From DATLMR01 sp035634255 (GTDB taxonomy: Bacteria > Acidobacteriota > Blastocatellia > UBA7656): a stretch of 55,162 bases of DNA. Location: NCBI GenBank assembly GCA_035634255.1, contig DASQDI010000147.1:1-55162 (forward strand). Reading direction: 5' to 3'. The position numbers were made by a program, and so were the translations under genes. Shown here in pieces: positions 1 to 8,902 of this stretch. Position 1 is the stretch's first letter. Every line of letters starts with the position of its first letter. The notes below the pieces were generated by a model. The model searched no databases. It was not told where the DNA came from and saw only the letters and a list, made by a program, of their open reading frames with translations.

Positions 1-336
1 AATCTATAACTCCGGGCTTTGTGTGAGAGCGCGAGGCCCGGATAACATCTCGCCGCTTACCTGACCAGATAATATCAACTTAATAATCAAAGGTAGGAAT
101 GTACTAGCCCGTAATCGAAAATTTCTTAAAAGGCCAGAAAAAGAACCCGCCGCTAAAATAACTTTTAGTTCTAAAATCTCACTTGAACCTAAAGTACCCT
201 CAGAATCGGACTTTAGGCGCAAAGCCGTCAAAAATATTTGGGGATAACCCGTATCTAGCGGGACCGGCAAGCACGGCGCGCCCTGACACAGTGAAAAGCC
301 GGGACTAAACACAACGGCCTTTCGTGGGGCTATCGA
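1..336. other. Intergenic region downstream of guaB, no convincing gene
   Basis: This left edge is clearly AT-richer than the neighbouring genes. A minus-strand frame of about 100 codons is open at 4-312, but its composition is not protein-like, it resembles no family I know and no good ribosome binding site precedes it. An inverted repeat (CCGGGC at 13-18, GCCCGG at 35-40) could form a weak hairpin. I see nothing else. Confidence 0.5.
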
Positions 337-1803
337 TCACTCTATCCGGTAGTTGGGCGCTTCCTGGGTGATTACCACGTCGTGAACGTGACTCTCGCGA
401 AGGCCCGCGGATGTGACTCTTATAAATCTGGCGTGTTCGTGCAGGTCGGCGATGGACCTGCACCCGCAGTAGCCCATGCCCGCGCGCAGGCCGCCGACCA
501 GCTGATGCACGAGCGACGCGAGCGGGCCTTTATGAGCCACTTTCCCTTCGATCCCTTCCGGGACGAGCTTGGTCACCTGCGACTCGTTCGCCTGACCGTA
601 TCGGTCGCGGCTGCCTTCCTTCATCGCCGAAAGCGACCCCATGCCCCGGTAAGCCTTGAACGAGCGGCCCTGGAATAGGATGATCTCGCCGGGGCTTTCA
701 TCCGCGCCCGCGAACAGAGAGCCGATCATCACGGAGTCCGCGCCCGCGGCGATGGCCTTGGTGATGTCGCCCGAGAACTTGATGCCGCCGTCCGCTATGA
801 CCGGCACGCCCGAGCCGCGCGCCGCGCGCGCGCAGTCGAGTATGGCCGTCACCTGCGGCACGCCCGCCCCGCTCACGACGCGCGTGGTGCAGATCGAGCC
901 CGGCCCCATGCCGACCTTCACGGCGTCGACGCCCGCGATGATCAGGTCTTTGGTCGCCTCTGCCGTGGCGATGTTTCCGGCCACGAGGTCGATCTCCGGG
1001 AAGCGGCCCTTGATCTTCTTGATGGCTGACAGGACGCCTTCCGTGTGGCCGTGCGCGGTGTCGATCACGAGCGCGTCCACGCGGGCGCGCACCAGCTCTG
1101 CGGCCCTTTCGAGGAAGTCGCCCGTGGCCCCGATGGCCGCGGCCACGCGCAGGCGGCCCAGGTTGTCCTTGGCCGCGAGCGGGTACTTGATCGCCTTCTG
1201 TATGTCCTTGACCGTGATCAGCCCCTTCAGCCTGAAGTCGTCGTCAACCACGAGGAGCTTTTCGACCCGATGGCGCTGGAGGATGGACCGGGCTTCGTTG
1301 AGGGTCGTGCCGACCGGGACGGTGATGAGATTCTCTTTGGTCATGACCTCGCTGATCGGGAGGTCCAGCCGCGTTTCAAACCTCAGGTCGCGGTTGGTGA
1401 GGATACCGACGAGGTGGCCGTTGCCCGTGACGATGGGCACGCCCGAGATGCGGTAGCGGTCCATCAGCTCCATCGCCTCAGAGATCGTGCGGTCGGGCGT
1501 CATGGTGACCGGGTCGACTATCATCCCCGACTCGCTTCGCTTCACCTTATCGACCTCGTCGCGCTGCTCGTCAATCGAGAGGTTCTTATGAACGACCCCG
1601 ATGCCGCCCTGCTGCGCGATGGCTATGGCCAGGTGCGACTCCGTCACCGTGTCCATCGCGGCTGACAGGATCGGGATGTTCAGAGGGATGTTGCGCGTGA
1701 AATGCGTGGTCGTGTCGGCCTGGTGCGGGAGGACGTCGCTCCGCGCGGGGACCAGAGAAACATCATCGAAGGTCAAAGCCTCAGGAATATCACCAACTGG
1801 CAT
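337..1803 (-). CDS. guaB: Inosine-5'-monophosphate dehydrogenase
   Basis: GuaB oxidises IMP to XMP with NAD+, the committed step of guanine nucleotide synthesis, in the cytoplasm. The 488-residue length is typical of bacterial IMPDH. The order is a short N-terminal barrel segment, two CBS domains at about 94-150 and 154-210, and the rest of the TIM barrel. The catalytic loop GSICTTR places the active cysteine at residue 305, and the flap region (YRGMGS, then the RYGQ segment) is present. The start ATG at 1803 is preceded by GAGGTAG. The gene is divergent from proS across about 360 bp, so each probably has its own promoter. Nothing is truncated or missing. Identification is secure. Confidence 0.97.
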   Translation of the reverse strand: MPVGDIPEALTFDDVSLVPARSDVLPHQADTTTHFTRNIPLNIPILSAAMDTVTESHLAIAIAQQGGIGVVHKNLSIDEQRDEVDKVKRSESGMIVDPVTMTPDRTISEAMELMDRYRISGVPIVTGNGHLVGILTNRDLRFETRLDLPISEVMTKENLITVPVGTTLNEARSILQRHRVEKLLVVDDDFRLKGLITVKDIQKAIKYPLAAKDNLGRLRVAAAIGATGDFLERAAELVRARVDALVIDTAHGHTEGVLSAIKKIKGRFPEIDLVAGNIATAEATKDLIIAGVDAVKVGMGPGSICTTRVVSGAGVPQVTAILDCARAARGSGVPVIADGGIKFSGDITKAIAAGADSVMIGSLFAGADESPGEIILFQGRSFKAYRGMGSLSAMKEGSRDRYGQANESQVTKLVPEGIEGKVAHKGPLASLVHQLVGGLRAGMGYCGCRSIADLHEHARFIRVTSAGLRESHVHDVVITQEAPNYRIE

Positions 1804-2165
1804 CGTACTACCTCAAAAGCTGAAGAGTGAATCCCACATGCCGCTCTGCGGGCCGAAGGAGCGCGCACAATATATCGGTGCTAGTCCCAAGTTGACCAGC
1901 TATGGATGGTAGCAAAGGGGATAACCTATTGCAAGCGCGAGCGCCGGAGGGATGTCTCCGTCCCCCGGCCCGAGCGGGGCCGTCTTTTTCATCCCCCGCC
2001 GCCGCTCGCCGAAGCCCCCGCCCCGCGGACTAACCCGGTCCGGATTCCGCGTTGCTTGACGCTTCGGAGGTTTTAGCGGTAACTTTCCTAGACCCAATTA
2101 CCGCAATTTTCAATATAAAGACGAGCGTTGCCGCTTGCACAGAGCTTTGTATCAAGGAGAGTGAA
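1804..2165. promoter_or_regulatory. Divergent guaB-proS intergenic region
   Basis: This 362-bp gap separates two divergently transcribed housekeeping genes and must hold both promoters. I could not assign clear -35/-10 boxes. The notable structure is the terminator-like hairpin at 1966-1989. The stretch 1990-2050 is C/G-rich and 2085-2155 is AT-richer, where the proS leader probably lies. Confidence 0.4.
1966..1989 (+). terminator. Terminator-like hairpin upstream of proS
   Basis: CGGCCC (1966-1971) pairs with GGGCCG (1977-1982) around GAGCG, followed directly by TCTTTTT. This is the form of an intrinsic terminator on the plus strand, yet it lies about 180 nt before the proS start in a divergent gap. 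It could end upstream antisense transcription or act as an attenuator in the proS leader. The stem is only 6 bp, so the call is tentative. Confidence 0.4.
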
Positions 2166-3899
2166 ATGAGATGGTCTAAACTGTTCATCCCCACCCTGCG
2201 CGATGACCCTTCAGACGCGGAGGTCACGAGCCACCGGCTGCTCGTGCGCGCGGGGTACATCCGGCAGCTCACGGCGGGCGTCTACTCGCTGCTGCCGCTC
2301 GCCCAGCGCGTGCGCCTGAAGGTCATAGGCATCATCCGCGAGGAGATGGGCCGCATAGGCGCTCAGGAGTTCCTCCTGCCCGCGCTCCACCCGGCCGAGG
2401 TGTGGAAGGAGTCCAACCGCTGGGAGGTGATGGGCGATAATATGTTTCGCCTGCGCGACCGCAAGGGGGTGGACATGGGGCTCGGCATGACGCACGAAGA
2501 GGTATTCACTTCGATAGCGCGCCACACTATCAACTCCTACAGGCAACTGCCGCAGGTGTGGTACCAGATCCAGACCAAGTTCCGCGACGAGGCCCGCCCC
2601 AAGTCCGGGCTGCTGCGCGTGCGCGAGTTCACGATGAAGGACGCTTATTCGTTCGACGTGGATCGCGAAGGGCTCGACCGCGCCTTCGAGGACCAGTACC
2701 AGGCGTACAACCGGATATTCTCCCGGTGCGGCCTGAAGTTCACTTCGGTCGAAGCGAGCTCCGGCGCGATGGGCGGCAGCCAGTCGACCGAATTCATGGT
2801 CCGCACGGACGCGGGCGAAGACTTCATCGCCACGTGCGAGAAGTGCGGCTACTCCGCCAATATCGAGAAGGCCACTTCCAAGCTCAAGGAGGTGACCGAC
2901 GAAGACGGCCCAGCGCAGCCCGAAGAGTTCGCCACGCCCGGCGTGCGCACCATCGAAGACCTGACCACCTTCCCCGGAGGGGCCCCGGCGGACCGGCAGA
3001 TCAAGACTCTCATTTATATGTTAGATGAGCAGCTCGCCCTCGTACTGATGCGCGGGGACCACGAGCTGAACGAGACGAAGCTGGCCGACTCATCGGGGGC
3101 CGTGAACGTGAGGCCCGCGCACCCGGAAGAGATTCGGGGGGCTCTGGGGGCCCTCCCCGGCTCGCTCGGCGCGGTCGGCGTGACGGGCGATTCGCACGGG
3201 GGCGTCGGCCGCATCATCGCGGACGAATCTTTGCGCGGGCGGCGCGGCATGACGACGGGGGCGAACCGCGACGACTTCCACCTCCGCGGAGTCTCGGTGG
3301 ACCGGGACATCAAGGTGGACCAGTGGGCGCACCTCCGGACGGTGAGGGCGGGCGAAGGCTGCCCGAATTGCGAGGGCGTGATCGACGTATTCAAGGCGGT
3401 CGAGATCGGTCACATCTTCAAGCTCGGCACGAAGTATTCCGAGAGCATGGGCGCGCGCGTGCTGACCTCGGACGGGAGCGAGGTGCCGATAGTGATGGGC
3501 AGCTACGGCATAGGCGTCGAACGCGTGATGGCCTCGGCGGTCGAGCTCTTCAACGACTCGGCGGGCATAGTGTGGCCCGTGTCGATAGCGCCATTCCATG
3601 TCATAGTGACTCCGGTCAACGTCAAGGACGCGGACCTCACGAGCGCGGCCGAGCGCATCTACGGAGAGCTCGGGGCCGCGGGCGTGGAGGCGCTGCTCGA
3701 CGACCGCGACGAGCGGGCGGGGGTGAAGTTCAACGACGCGGACCTGGTCGGGGTGCCTTACCGCCTGACCGTCGGCAAGAAGATCAAGGACGGCAAGGTG
3801 GAGCTTATGACCCGCGAGACGCGGCAGTCCGAAGACGTGGCGGTTGACGCGGTGGCCGGGACGATCCGCGAAAAGATAAGGGCCGCGCTCGCCAAGTAA
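2166..3899 (+). CDS. proS: Prolyl-tRNA synthetase (bacterial type, with editing domain)
   Basis: ProS charges tRNA-Pro with proline in the cytoplasm. The 577-residue product has the layout of the long bacterial type: class II motif 1-2 regions in the N-terminal half (GMTHEEVF and the RDEARPKSGLLRVREF segment), an inserted YbaK-like editing domain around residues 220-390, motif 3 (GSYGIGVERVMASAVE), and a C-terminal anticodon-binding domain. The frame is open further upstream to 2052, but I chose ATG 2166 because AAGGAGAG lies 7 nt before it and the family begins at the MRWSKLFIPTLRDD block. The next gene starts 38 nt after the stop on the same strand. Confidence 0.96.
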   Translation: MRWSKLFIPTLRDDPSDAEVTSHRLLVRAGYIRQLTAGVYSLLPLAQRVRLKVIGIIREEMGRIGAQEFLLPALHPAEVWKESNRWEVMGDNMFRLRDRKGVDMGLGMTHEEVFTSIARHTINSYRQLPQVWYQIQTKFRDEARPKSGLLRVREFTMKDAYSFDVDREGLDRAFEDQYQAYNRIFSRCGLKFTSVEASSGAMGGSQSTEFMVRTDAGEDFIATCEKCGYSANIEKATSKLKEVTDEDGPAQPEEFATPGVRTIEDLTTFPGGAPADRQIKTLIYMLDEQLALVLMRGDHELNETKLADSSGAVNVRPAHPEEIRGALGALPGSLGAVGVTGDSHGGVGRIIADESLRGRRGMTTGANRDDFHLRGVSVDRDIKVDQWAHLRTVRAGEGCPNCEGVIDVFKAVEIGHIFKLGTKYSESMGARVLTSDGSEVPIVMGSYGIGVERVMASAVELFNDSAGIVWPVSIAPFHVIVTPVNVKDADLTSAAERIYGELGAAGVEALLDDRDERAGVKFNDADLVGVPYRLTVGKKIKDGKVELMTRETRQSEDVAVDAVAGTIREKIRAALAK

Positions 3900-3937
3900 G
3901 CGGCGTCTTGAAACCCAGAATTGCCAGGAGGATTACC

Positions 3938-4975
3938 ATGCTTAGTTCTTCATCGACGCGGTGGGCCCTGGTCGCGCTCGCGGTAATAGCAGTGCTCGGG
4001 GCGCTCCGCTTCAAGCCGTGGCAGCTACTCGGCGGCGGCACCGCAAAGGTTCGCGAAGAATTGAGGGTCGGATTTCTGCCCGTCACCTGACACCTGACGT
4101 GCCCGGTCACGGACTACGCCACCCGGACCAGCACGGGGACTCGGTTCGAGTCACAGCGCTTCACAGATTTCCCGACCATAGTCGAAACGGTCAAGGGCGA
4201 CCGACTCGAGGCGACTTTCATGATCGCCCCGCTCGCGATGAAACTGCGCGAGCAGGGCGTGCCGGTCAAGATCGTCTACCTCGGCCACCGCGACGGCTCG
4301 ACGGTCATGGTGCGCAACGACCTCCCCGCGAAAGACCTCCGCGACCTGAGGGGGAAGACGTTCGCGATCCCGAGCAAGTACAGCAACCAGTATTTGGTCA
4401 TCCGCAAGCTGATGGAAGATCAGGGGGTGGGTGTCGACGAGTTCAATTTCATAGAGATGCCCCCGCCAGACATGCCCGGCGCTCTCGCCGTCAAGGCCAT
4501 CGACGCTTACTTCATCGGGGAGCCGCACGCGGCGAAGGCCGAGCTCGACGGCAGCGGGCGCGTGCTTTATCACGCGAAAGACATATGGCCGGGCTTCATA
4601 TCCTGCGTGCTCGTCGTGCACGAGAAGCTGATACGCGAAAGGCCGGAAGTCGTGCGCGACCTCGTCCGCGGCATAGCCGAGAGCGGCGAGTGGGCGGAGA
4701 ACCACCGCCTTGAGGCGGCGCAGGTCGCCGCGCCTTACTTCCGCCAGGACGAGAGGGTCGTCCGGCACGTGCTCACGCAGCCGCCGGACCGCGTGAGCTA
4801 CCGGATGCTCACGCCCACGGACGAAGAGATGAACAGGATTCACGAAATGGCCCTGAAGGCGGGGATCCTCGAAAAGCCGATCTCGATGAAAGACCTGCTC
4901 GACAGGCAGTTCATCCCTGAGGAGATCAAGCAGGCGGATATAAAGGTCGATTCTCCGCCCGCGCCCCCTCAGTGA
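3938..4975 (+). CDS. ABC transporter substrate-binding protein (SsuA/NMT1-like), putative selenoprotein with in-frame TGA
   Basis: The frame from ATG 3938 (preceded by AGGAGG, 5-6 nt spacing) to 4975 encodes 345 residues, the usual size of SsuA/NrtA/NMT1-like periplasmic binding proteins. It is interrupted once, by TGA at 4088-4090 (codon 51). Reading continues in the same frame without another stop and stays protein-like on both sides. The context is LRVGFLPVT-[TGA]-HLTC, so the stop sits in a U-x3-C pair just where the family's first beta strand ends. The N-terminus has a membrane or signal segment (WALVALAVIAVLGAL). Downstream blocks (MIAPLAMKLREQG, GKTFAIPSKYSNQ, YFIGEPHAAKAE) fit a ligand-binding fold. 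No permease or ATPase gene is adjacent. Alternatives are a nonsense mutation or a base-call error. The ligand is unknown. Confidence 0.7.
4105..4129 (+). promoter_or_regulatory. Possible SECIS-like hairpin after the in-frame TGA
   Basis: GGUC-A-CGG (4105-4112) can pair with CCG-GACC (4123-4129), giving seven base pairs with one bulged A and a 10-nt loop starting 22 nt after the TGA. The distance matches bacterial selenocysteine insertion elements. The loop does not begin with the G that such elements usually show, so the hairpin is only suggestive. A shorter alternative (CGUG/CACG, 4098-4111) lies closer to the codon. Confidence 0.25.
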
Positions 4976-5083
4976 GGGGCCGGGTTTATTTCTGGGCCGG
5001 CGTGTTTTATACTTTCGCCCGCTCAGCTCTTGCGGCAAATCATTATGTCGAGCCGGGGGTCCGGGTCCAGGCAAGGTGGTACG

Positions 5084-6913
5084 ATGTTGCGTTCATTAAT
5101 AGCTTGTGCGGTCATTTTCATTCTACCCCTCTCGTTTTTCGGCTGTATAACAGCGCCCACGGGCGACGACTCGCCGGGCTCTTCGCAGAAACGCGAAAGC
5201 GGAACGCCCGAGCAGAGCGCCGCCGGCTCCGGGCAGATGTCAGCGCCCGCACCGACGGAGGCGGCGAGGTATTCGGGCCCGGTGCAGTTTTCGGACGTGA
5301 CGGCCGAGGCGGGCATCACCTTCAGGCACAACAGCGGGGCCTTCGGGAAGAAGTACCTCCCGGAGACTATGGGCTCCGGCTGCGCGTTTCTCGATTACGA
5401 CAACGACGGGTGGCAGGACATCCTGCTCGTCAATTCGATGAACTGGCCGGAGCGTAAAGGCGCGAAGTCTTACCTCTCCCTTTATCACAACAATCGCAAC
5501 GGCACCTTCACGGACGTGGCGCAGGCGGCGGGCCTCGCGGTCGAGATGTACGGGCTCGGGTGCGCCATCGGCGATTACGACAACGACGGCAACGTCGACA
5601 TCTACATCACCTGCGTGGGGCCGAATCGGCTGTTCCGCAACCTCGGCGGGGGCCGCTTCAGTGACGTCACGGCGAAGGCGCGCGTCGACGATCCGGGGTT
5701 CTCTTCGAGCGCCGCGTGGGTCGATTACGATAAAGATGGGAAGCTCGACCTGTACGTCTGCAATTACGTCGAATGGTCGCCGGAAAAAGACGTGCACTGC
5801 ACGCTCGACGGCAAGAACAAGTCCTACTGCACGCCCGAACGCTACAAGGGCCAGAGCCCGACACTGTATAAGAACAGGGGCGACGGCACCTTCGAAAACG
5901 TCACCGAGCGCGCGGGGCTTAAGGACCCGACGAGCAAGGCGATGGGCGTGGCGCTCCTCGATTACGATGGCGACGGGTGGGTGGACCTCTTCGTCGCCAA
6001 CGACACCGAGCCGAACCGCCTCTACAAAAACAACGGCAACGGCACGTTCTCCGACGTGGGGGTCGAAGCGGGCATAGCCTTCAACGACGCGGGCAAGGCG
6101 CGCGCGGGGATGGGGGTCGATGCGGCGGATTACGACGGGTCGGGCCGCCCGAGCCTCGTCATCGGCAACTTCACCAACGAGATGATGGCGCTCTACCGCA
6201 ACGAAGGCACGGGCCTTTTCACCGACGAGGCTCAGGCCTCCAACGTCGGCAAGGCGTCCGCGCAGTCGCTCACGTTCGCGACCTTTTTCTTCGATTATGA
6301 TCTGGACGGGCTGCTCGACATCTTCGCGGCCAACGGCCACGTCTCCGACGACATCAGCACGGTCCAGCCGAAGGTCAGGCACGCGATGCCGCCCCACCTG
6401 CTCCGCAATCTCGGCAAGAACCGGTTCGAGGAGGTTACAGGCAGAATGGGCGGCGAGCTCGGCCGCCCCGAGGTCGGGCGCGGCGCGGCCTACGGCGATT
6501 TCGACAACGACGGAGACCTCGACCTGCTCACGACCTCCAACAACGGTCCCGCGCGCCTGTTCCGCAATGACGGGGGCAATCAGAACAACCTCCTGAGGGT
6601 CAGGGCCGTGGGGGTCGCGTCGAACCGCGACGGCATCGGCGCTAAAGTCTCTTTAAAGACGGCGAGCGGCCGCGCGCTCTGGAACATGGTTAAGACGGGG
6701 TCGAGCTACTGCTCTCAGAGCGAGCTCCCGCTCACGTTCGGGCTGGGCAAGGACGATAAAGTCGCCTCGGTAGAGGTCGCCTGGCCGAGCGGCCGGAAGG
6801 AGACGATGGCCGACATCGCGGCTAATCAGTCGATAGTGATTCAGGAAGGCAAGGGCATAATCTCTTCACAGCCCATATCATTCGGCGGCCCCTCGGGCGA
6901 GACCGCGCCGTGA
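5084..6913 (+). CDS. CRTAC1-type lipoprotein with FG-GAP/VCBS repeats and ASPIC/UnbV domain
   Basis: The 609-residue protein starts with a lipoprotein signal (MLRSLIACAVIFILPLSFFGC, lipobox FFGC), so it is probably anchored in an outer or cytoplasmic membrane leaflet and exposed. Repeated DYDNDGxxD / DFDNDGDLD motifs across about residues 100-500 are calcium-binding FG-GAP repeats that form a beta propeller. The C-terminal 100 residues (GIGAKVSLKTASGR, then WPSGRKE) match the ASPIC/UnbV domain. I prefer ATG 5084 to upstream in-frame starts because AAGGTGGT precedes it and the signal peptide begins there. It follows the binding-protein gene by 108 nt and converges with the next gene, 6 nt away. 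Its role is unknown; families of this type are expanded in Acidobacteriota. Confidence 0.85.
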   Translation: MLRSLIACAVIFILPLSFFGCITAPTGDDSPGSSQKRESGTPEQSAAGSGQMSAPAPTEAARYSGPVQFSDVTAEAGITFRHNSGAFGKKYLPETMGSGCAFLDYDNDGWQDILLVNSMNWPERKGAKSYLSLYHNNRNGTFTDVAQAAGLAVEMYGLGCAIGDYDNDGNVDIYITCVGPNRLFRNLGGGRFSDVTAKARVDDPGFSSSAAWVDYDKDGKLDLYVCNYVEWSPEKDVHCTLDGKNKSYCTPERYKGQSPTLYKNRGDGTFENVTERAGLKDPTSKAMGVALLDYDGDGWVDLFVANDTEPNRLYKNNGNGTFSDVGVEAGIAFNDAGKARAGMGVDAADYDGSGRPSLVIGNFTNEMMALYRNEGTGLFTDEAQASNVGKASAQSLTFATFFFDYDLDGLLDIFAANGHVSDDISTVQPKVRHAMPPHLLRNLGKNRFEEVTGRMGGELGRPEVGRGAAYGDFDNDGDLDLLTTSNNGPARLFRNDGGNQNNLLRVRAVGVASNRDGIGAKVSLKTASGRALWNMVKTGSSYCSQSELPLTFGLGKDDKVASVEVAWPSGRKETMADIAANQSIVIQEGKGIISSQPISFGGPSGETAP

Positions 6914-6919
6914 CTTTTA

Positions 6920-8098
6920 TCACTTCGCCCTCCGCAGGTCGATGACGAGCGGGGGCATTCTCTCGTCCACATCTAAATTCATGGTGAGCGGCTCGTAGCC
7001 CAGGGCGACGGCGCGCACGGTGTAGAGGCCCGGAGGCACGCGCCTGTTCATGTTGAAGCGGCCCTCGGGATTCGTGCCGCCCCATGCGAGCAGGGTCGAG
7101 GAAGTGACGCTCGCGCTCCCCGCCGCGACCAGCCCGACGCGGGCCCCGGCGACCGACTTCCCGTCCGGGGCCGACCTGACCATGCCTTTAACCGCGACGA
7201 GCCCGCCGGCCTCTGAGGCCTGCGCGGGCGGAGGCGCGGAGCTTGCCACCAGACTTTCCGGCGCGGCCTTCTGAATTACCCTCGCCTCCGACTCGCCCAG
7301 TCGATTGAGCATGGAGGCGACGAGGTGAGCCGGGCGCAGGAAAGCGACCGCGCCGAACTGGCGGACCGCGTCCGGGCGTCCGTCCCCGTCCCTGTCGACG
7401 GCCTGACTATCGACGATCACTTTCGCGGGGATGCCGAGCAGCTTGCCTTCGGCCGTGACGGCGACGCCCGCGCCCCCTCGCAGCAACCGGGCGTCGGTCC
7501 TGATCCAGTTTTCGAGCCTGTCGATCCCTTCCACGACGCCTTCGTATATCGAGAGGGAAGGCACGCCCTTCTCCGCGAACCCTATGATCGCCAGCTCGTC
7601 TAGCAGCTGCGCGCCGAGGGAATCGGCCAGGGCGACGGGCGGCAGGTCGAACGGTTCCGCCGACTCCCGCTCCACGCGCAGCAGGGCGAGGTCATAACTC
7701 TTATCGATCAGAGCGGGCTTGAGCCTGTAGCGGCGCGCGCCCCTGAAGAGCTCGCCGCGCCCGCCGGTTTCGGGAAGCTCGAAGAATATCTCATCATAAA
7801 GCGCCTCGGAATTATCGCGGCAGATGGCCCGGTAGCCCGTCACGATCACTCCGTCGCCGCGGACGACGGCGGCGCATGCCTTCGGCCGCGGGGGCCGGTC
7901 TGCCACGTCTCGGGGGTCGCGCAGGTATATGAACCCGACCGACGGGAGGGCGCGGGCGTAAAGCGCGGGCGGGCCGCCCGCCTGCCCCGCGGGGACGGGG
8001 CGCCCGCCCGAAGGCGACGGGCCGAGCGAGAGGAGCAGAGCCACGGCCGTAAGCAGGGCGGTCCCCCCCTTTTTATGACTGCGCGCTTTCTCGTGCAT
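6920..8098 (-). CDS. Degenerate trypsin-like protein with C-terminal carboxypeptidase-regulatory-like domain
   Basis: The product (392 residues from ATG 8098; an in-frame ATG at 8125 adds nine) has an N-terminal signal segment (TALLTAVALLLSLGPS). Residues of about 50-260 follow the pattern of S1/HtrA proteases: a VVRGDGVIVTGYRAIC block, DLALLRVE and a glycine loop LLRGGAGVAV. The expected histidine after GxGVIV is replaced (GYRA instead of NHHV), and the GNSGG serine is absent, while the DLALL aspartate remains. It is therefore probably a non-catalytic binding protein. A DRDGDGRPD insertion may bind calcium. The last 95 residues form a beta-sandwich like CarboxypepD_reg (TVRAVALGYEPLTMN). Substrate and partner are unknown. 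Confidence 0.7.
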   Translation of the reverse strand: MHEKARSHKKGGTALLTAVALLLSLGPSPSGGRPVPAGQAGGPPALYARALPSVGFIYLRDPRDVADRPPRPKACAAVVRGDGVIVTGYRAICRDNSEALYDEIFFELPETGGRGELFRGARRYRLKPALIDKSYDLALLRVERESAEPFDLPPVALADSLGAQLLDELAIIGFAEKGVPSLSIYEGVVEGIDRLENWIRTDARLLRGGAGVAVTAEGKLLGIPAKVIVDSQAVDRDGDGRPDAVRQFGAVAFLRPAHLVASMLNRLGESEARVIQKAAPESLVASSAPPPAQASEAGGLVAVKGMVRSAPDGKSVAGARVGLVAAGSASVTSSTLLAWGGTNPEGRFNMNRRVPPGLYTVRAVALGYEPLTMNLDVDERMPPLVIDLRRAK

Positions 8099-8161
8099 AC
8101 CTGTATTCGGAATCCGACGTGACAACCGTTCAGGGCGAAAAGCAAAACTTACGCTTAATAC

Positions 8162-8902
8162 TCAAAGGGGCTTCGTTCCGTAATTGATCGCCATTATTCC
8201 GCCGCCGAACTCCCGGAACCCGGCGTCGGTGAAACCCGCCTTCTCCATCAGCTCGCGCACGCCCCTCTGGCCCGGATAGAGCTTGAGCGTTTCGGGAATA
8301 TAGCGATACGTGTCCGGGTCTTTGTGCAGGGCCAGCCCGACCGCCGACCCGACCACGATCAGGTACTTGAGGTAGAGCCAGCGGTAAGCCCTGTTACGCG
8401 GATGGCCGAAATCGAGCGAGCAGAATCGCCCGCCCGGCTTCAACACCCTCCTGACCTCCGCGAGCGCGCCCGCGACGTCGGGCACGTTGCGCAGGGCGTA
8501 GCCGCCCGTCACGCAATCGAACGTGTCATCCGGAAAGGGTATGTTCATTATGTCCGCGCGGTGAAAGCTGGCGTTTTCGATGTTCAGCTCGCGCCGCTTC
8601 CGCTCGGCTATGTCGAGCATGCCCTGCGTGATGTCGAGCCCGACCGCGCGGGCCGTCCGCTCGGCCAGCGAGAACGTTATGTCGCCCGTCCCGCAGGCCA
8701 GGTCCAGGGCGCTCTCCTGCCCTTTGAGGTCGAGCATCTTTATGAGCGTCCGCTTCCAGCCGCGGTCCATGCCGTAAGAGAGGAAGACCGTGATGAAGTC
8801 GTACCGGGGCGCTATGGTCTCGAACAGCCGGTTGACATACCTCTGCTTCTTCTCTTTTGAAGTTATGTGCTCCTTGAGCGCGAGCTTTTCCGACTTATGC
8901 AT
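8162..8902 (-). CDS. ubiE: Demethylmenaquinone methyltransferase (UbiE/MenG)
   Basis: This SAM-dependent enzyme methylates demethylmenaquinone (or the ubiquinone precursor) in quinone synthesis. The protein has family landmarks in order: RYVNRLFETIAPRYDFI and LSYGMDRGWK at the N-terminus, the SAM-binding DLACGTGDI, DITQGMLDIA, then GYALRNVPD and the RVLKPGGRFCSLDFG strand. The last block YPGQRGVRELMEKAGF is also typical. ATG 8902 gives 246 residues, and a TTG three codons upstream is possible. In an Acidobacteriota context the menaquinone role (menG) is more likely, but the sequence alone does not decide. It lies 63 nt from the pseudo-protease gene on the same strand. Confidence 0.94.
   Translation of the reverse strand: MHKSEKLALKEHITSKEKKQRYVNRLFETIAPRYDFITVFLSYGMDRGWKRTLIKMLDLKGQESALDLACGTGDITFSLAERTARAVGLDITQGMLDIAERKRRELNIENASFHRADIMNIPFPDDTFDCVTGGYALRNVPDVAGALAEVRRVLKPGGRFCSLDFGHPRNRAYRWLYLKYLIVVGSAVGLALHKDPDTYRYIPETLKLYPGQRGVRELMEKAGFTDAGFREFGGGIMAINYGTKPL

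Noticed and set aside
4..312. Minus-strand open frame of 102 codons at the left edge
   Set aside because: No RBS, low-complexity composition unlike protein, and no recognisable family; likely chance in AT-richer DNA.
656..1665. Long plus-strand frames opposite guaB, and similar frames opposite recG, ubiE and other genes
   Set aside because: They are antisense shadows caused by high GC in the third codon position of well-identified genes.
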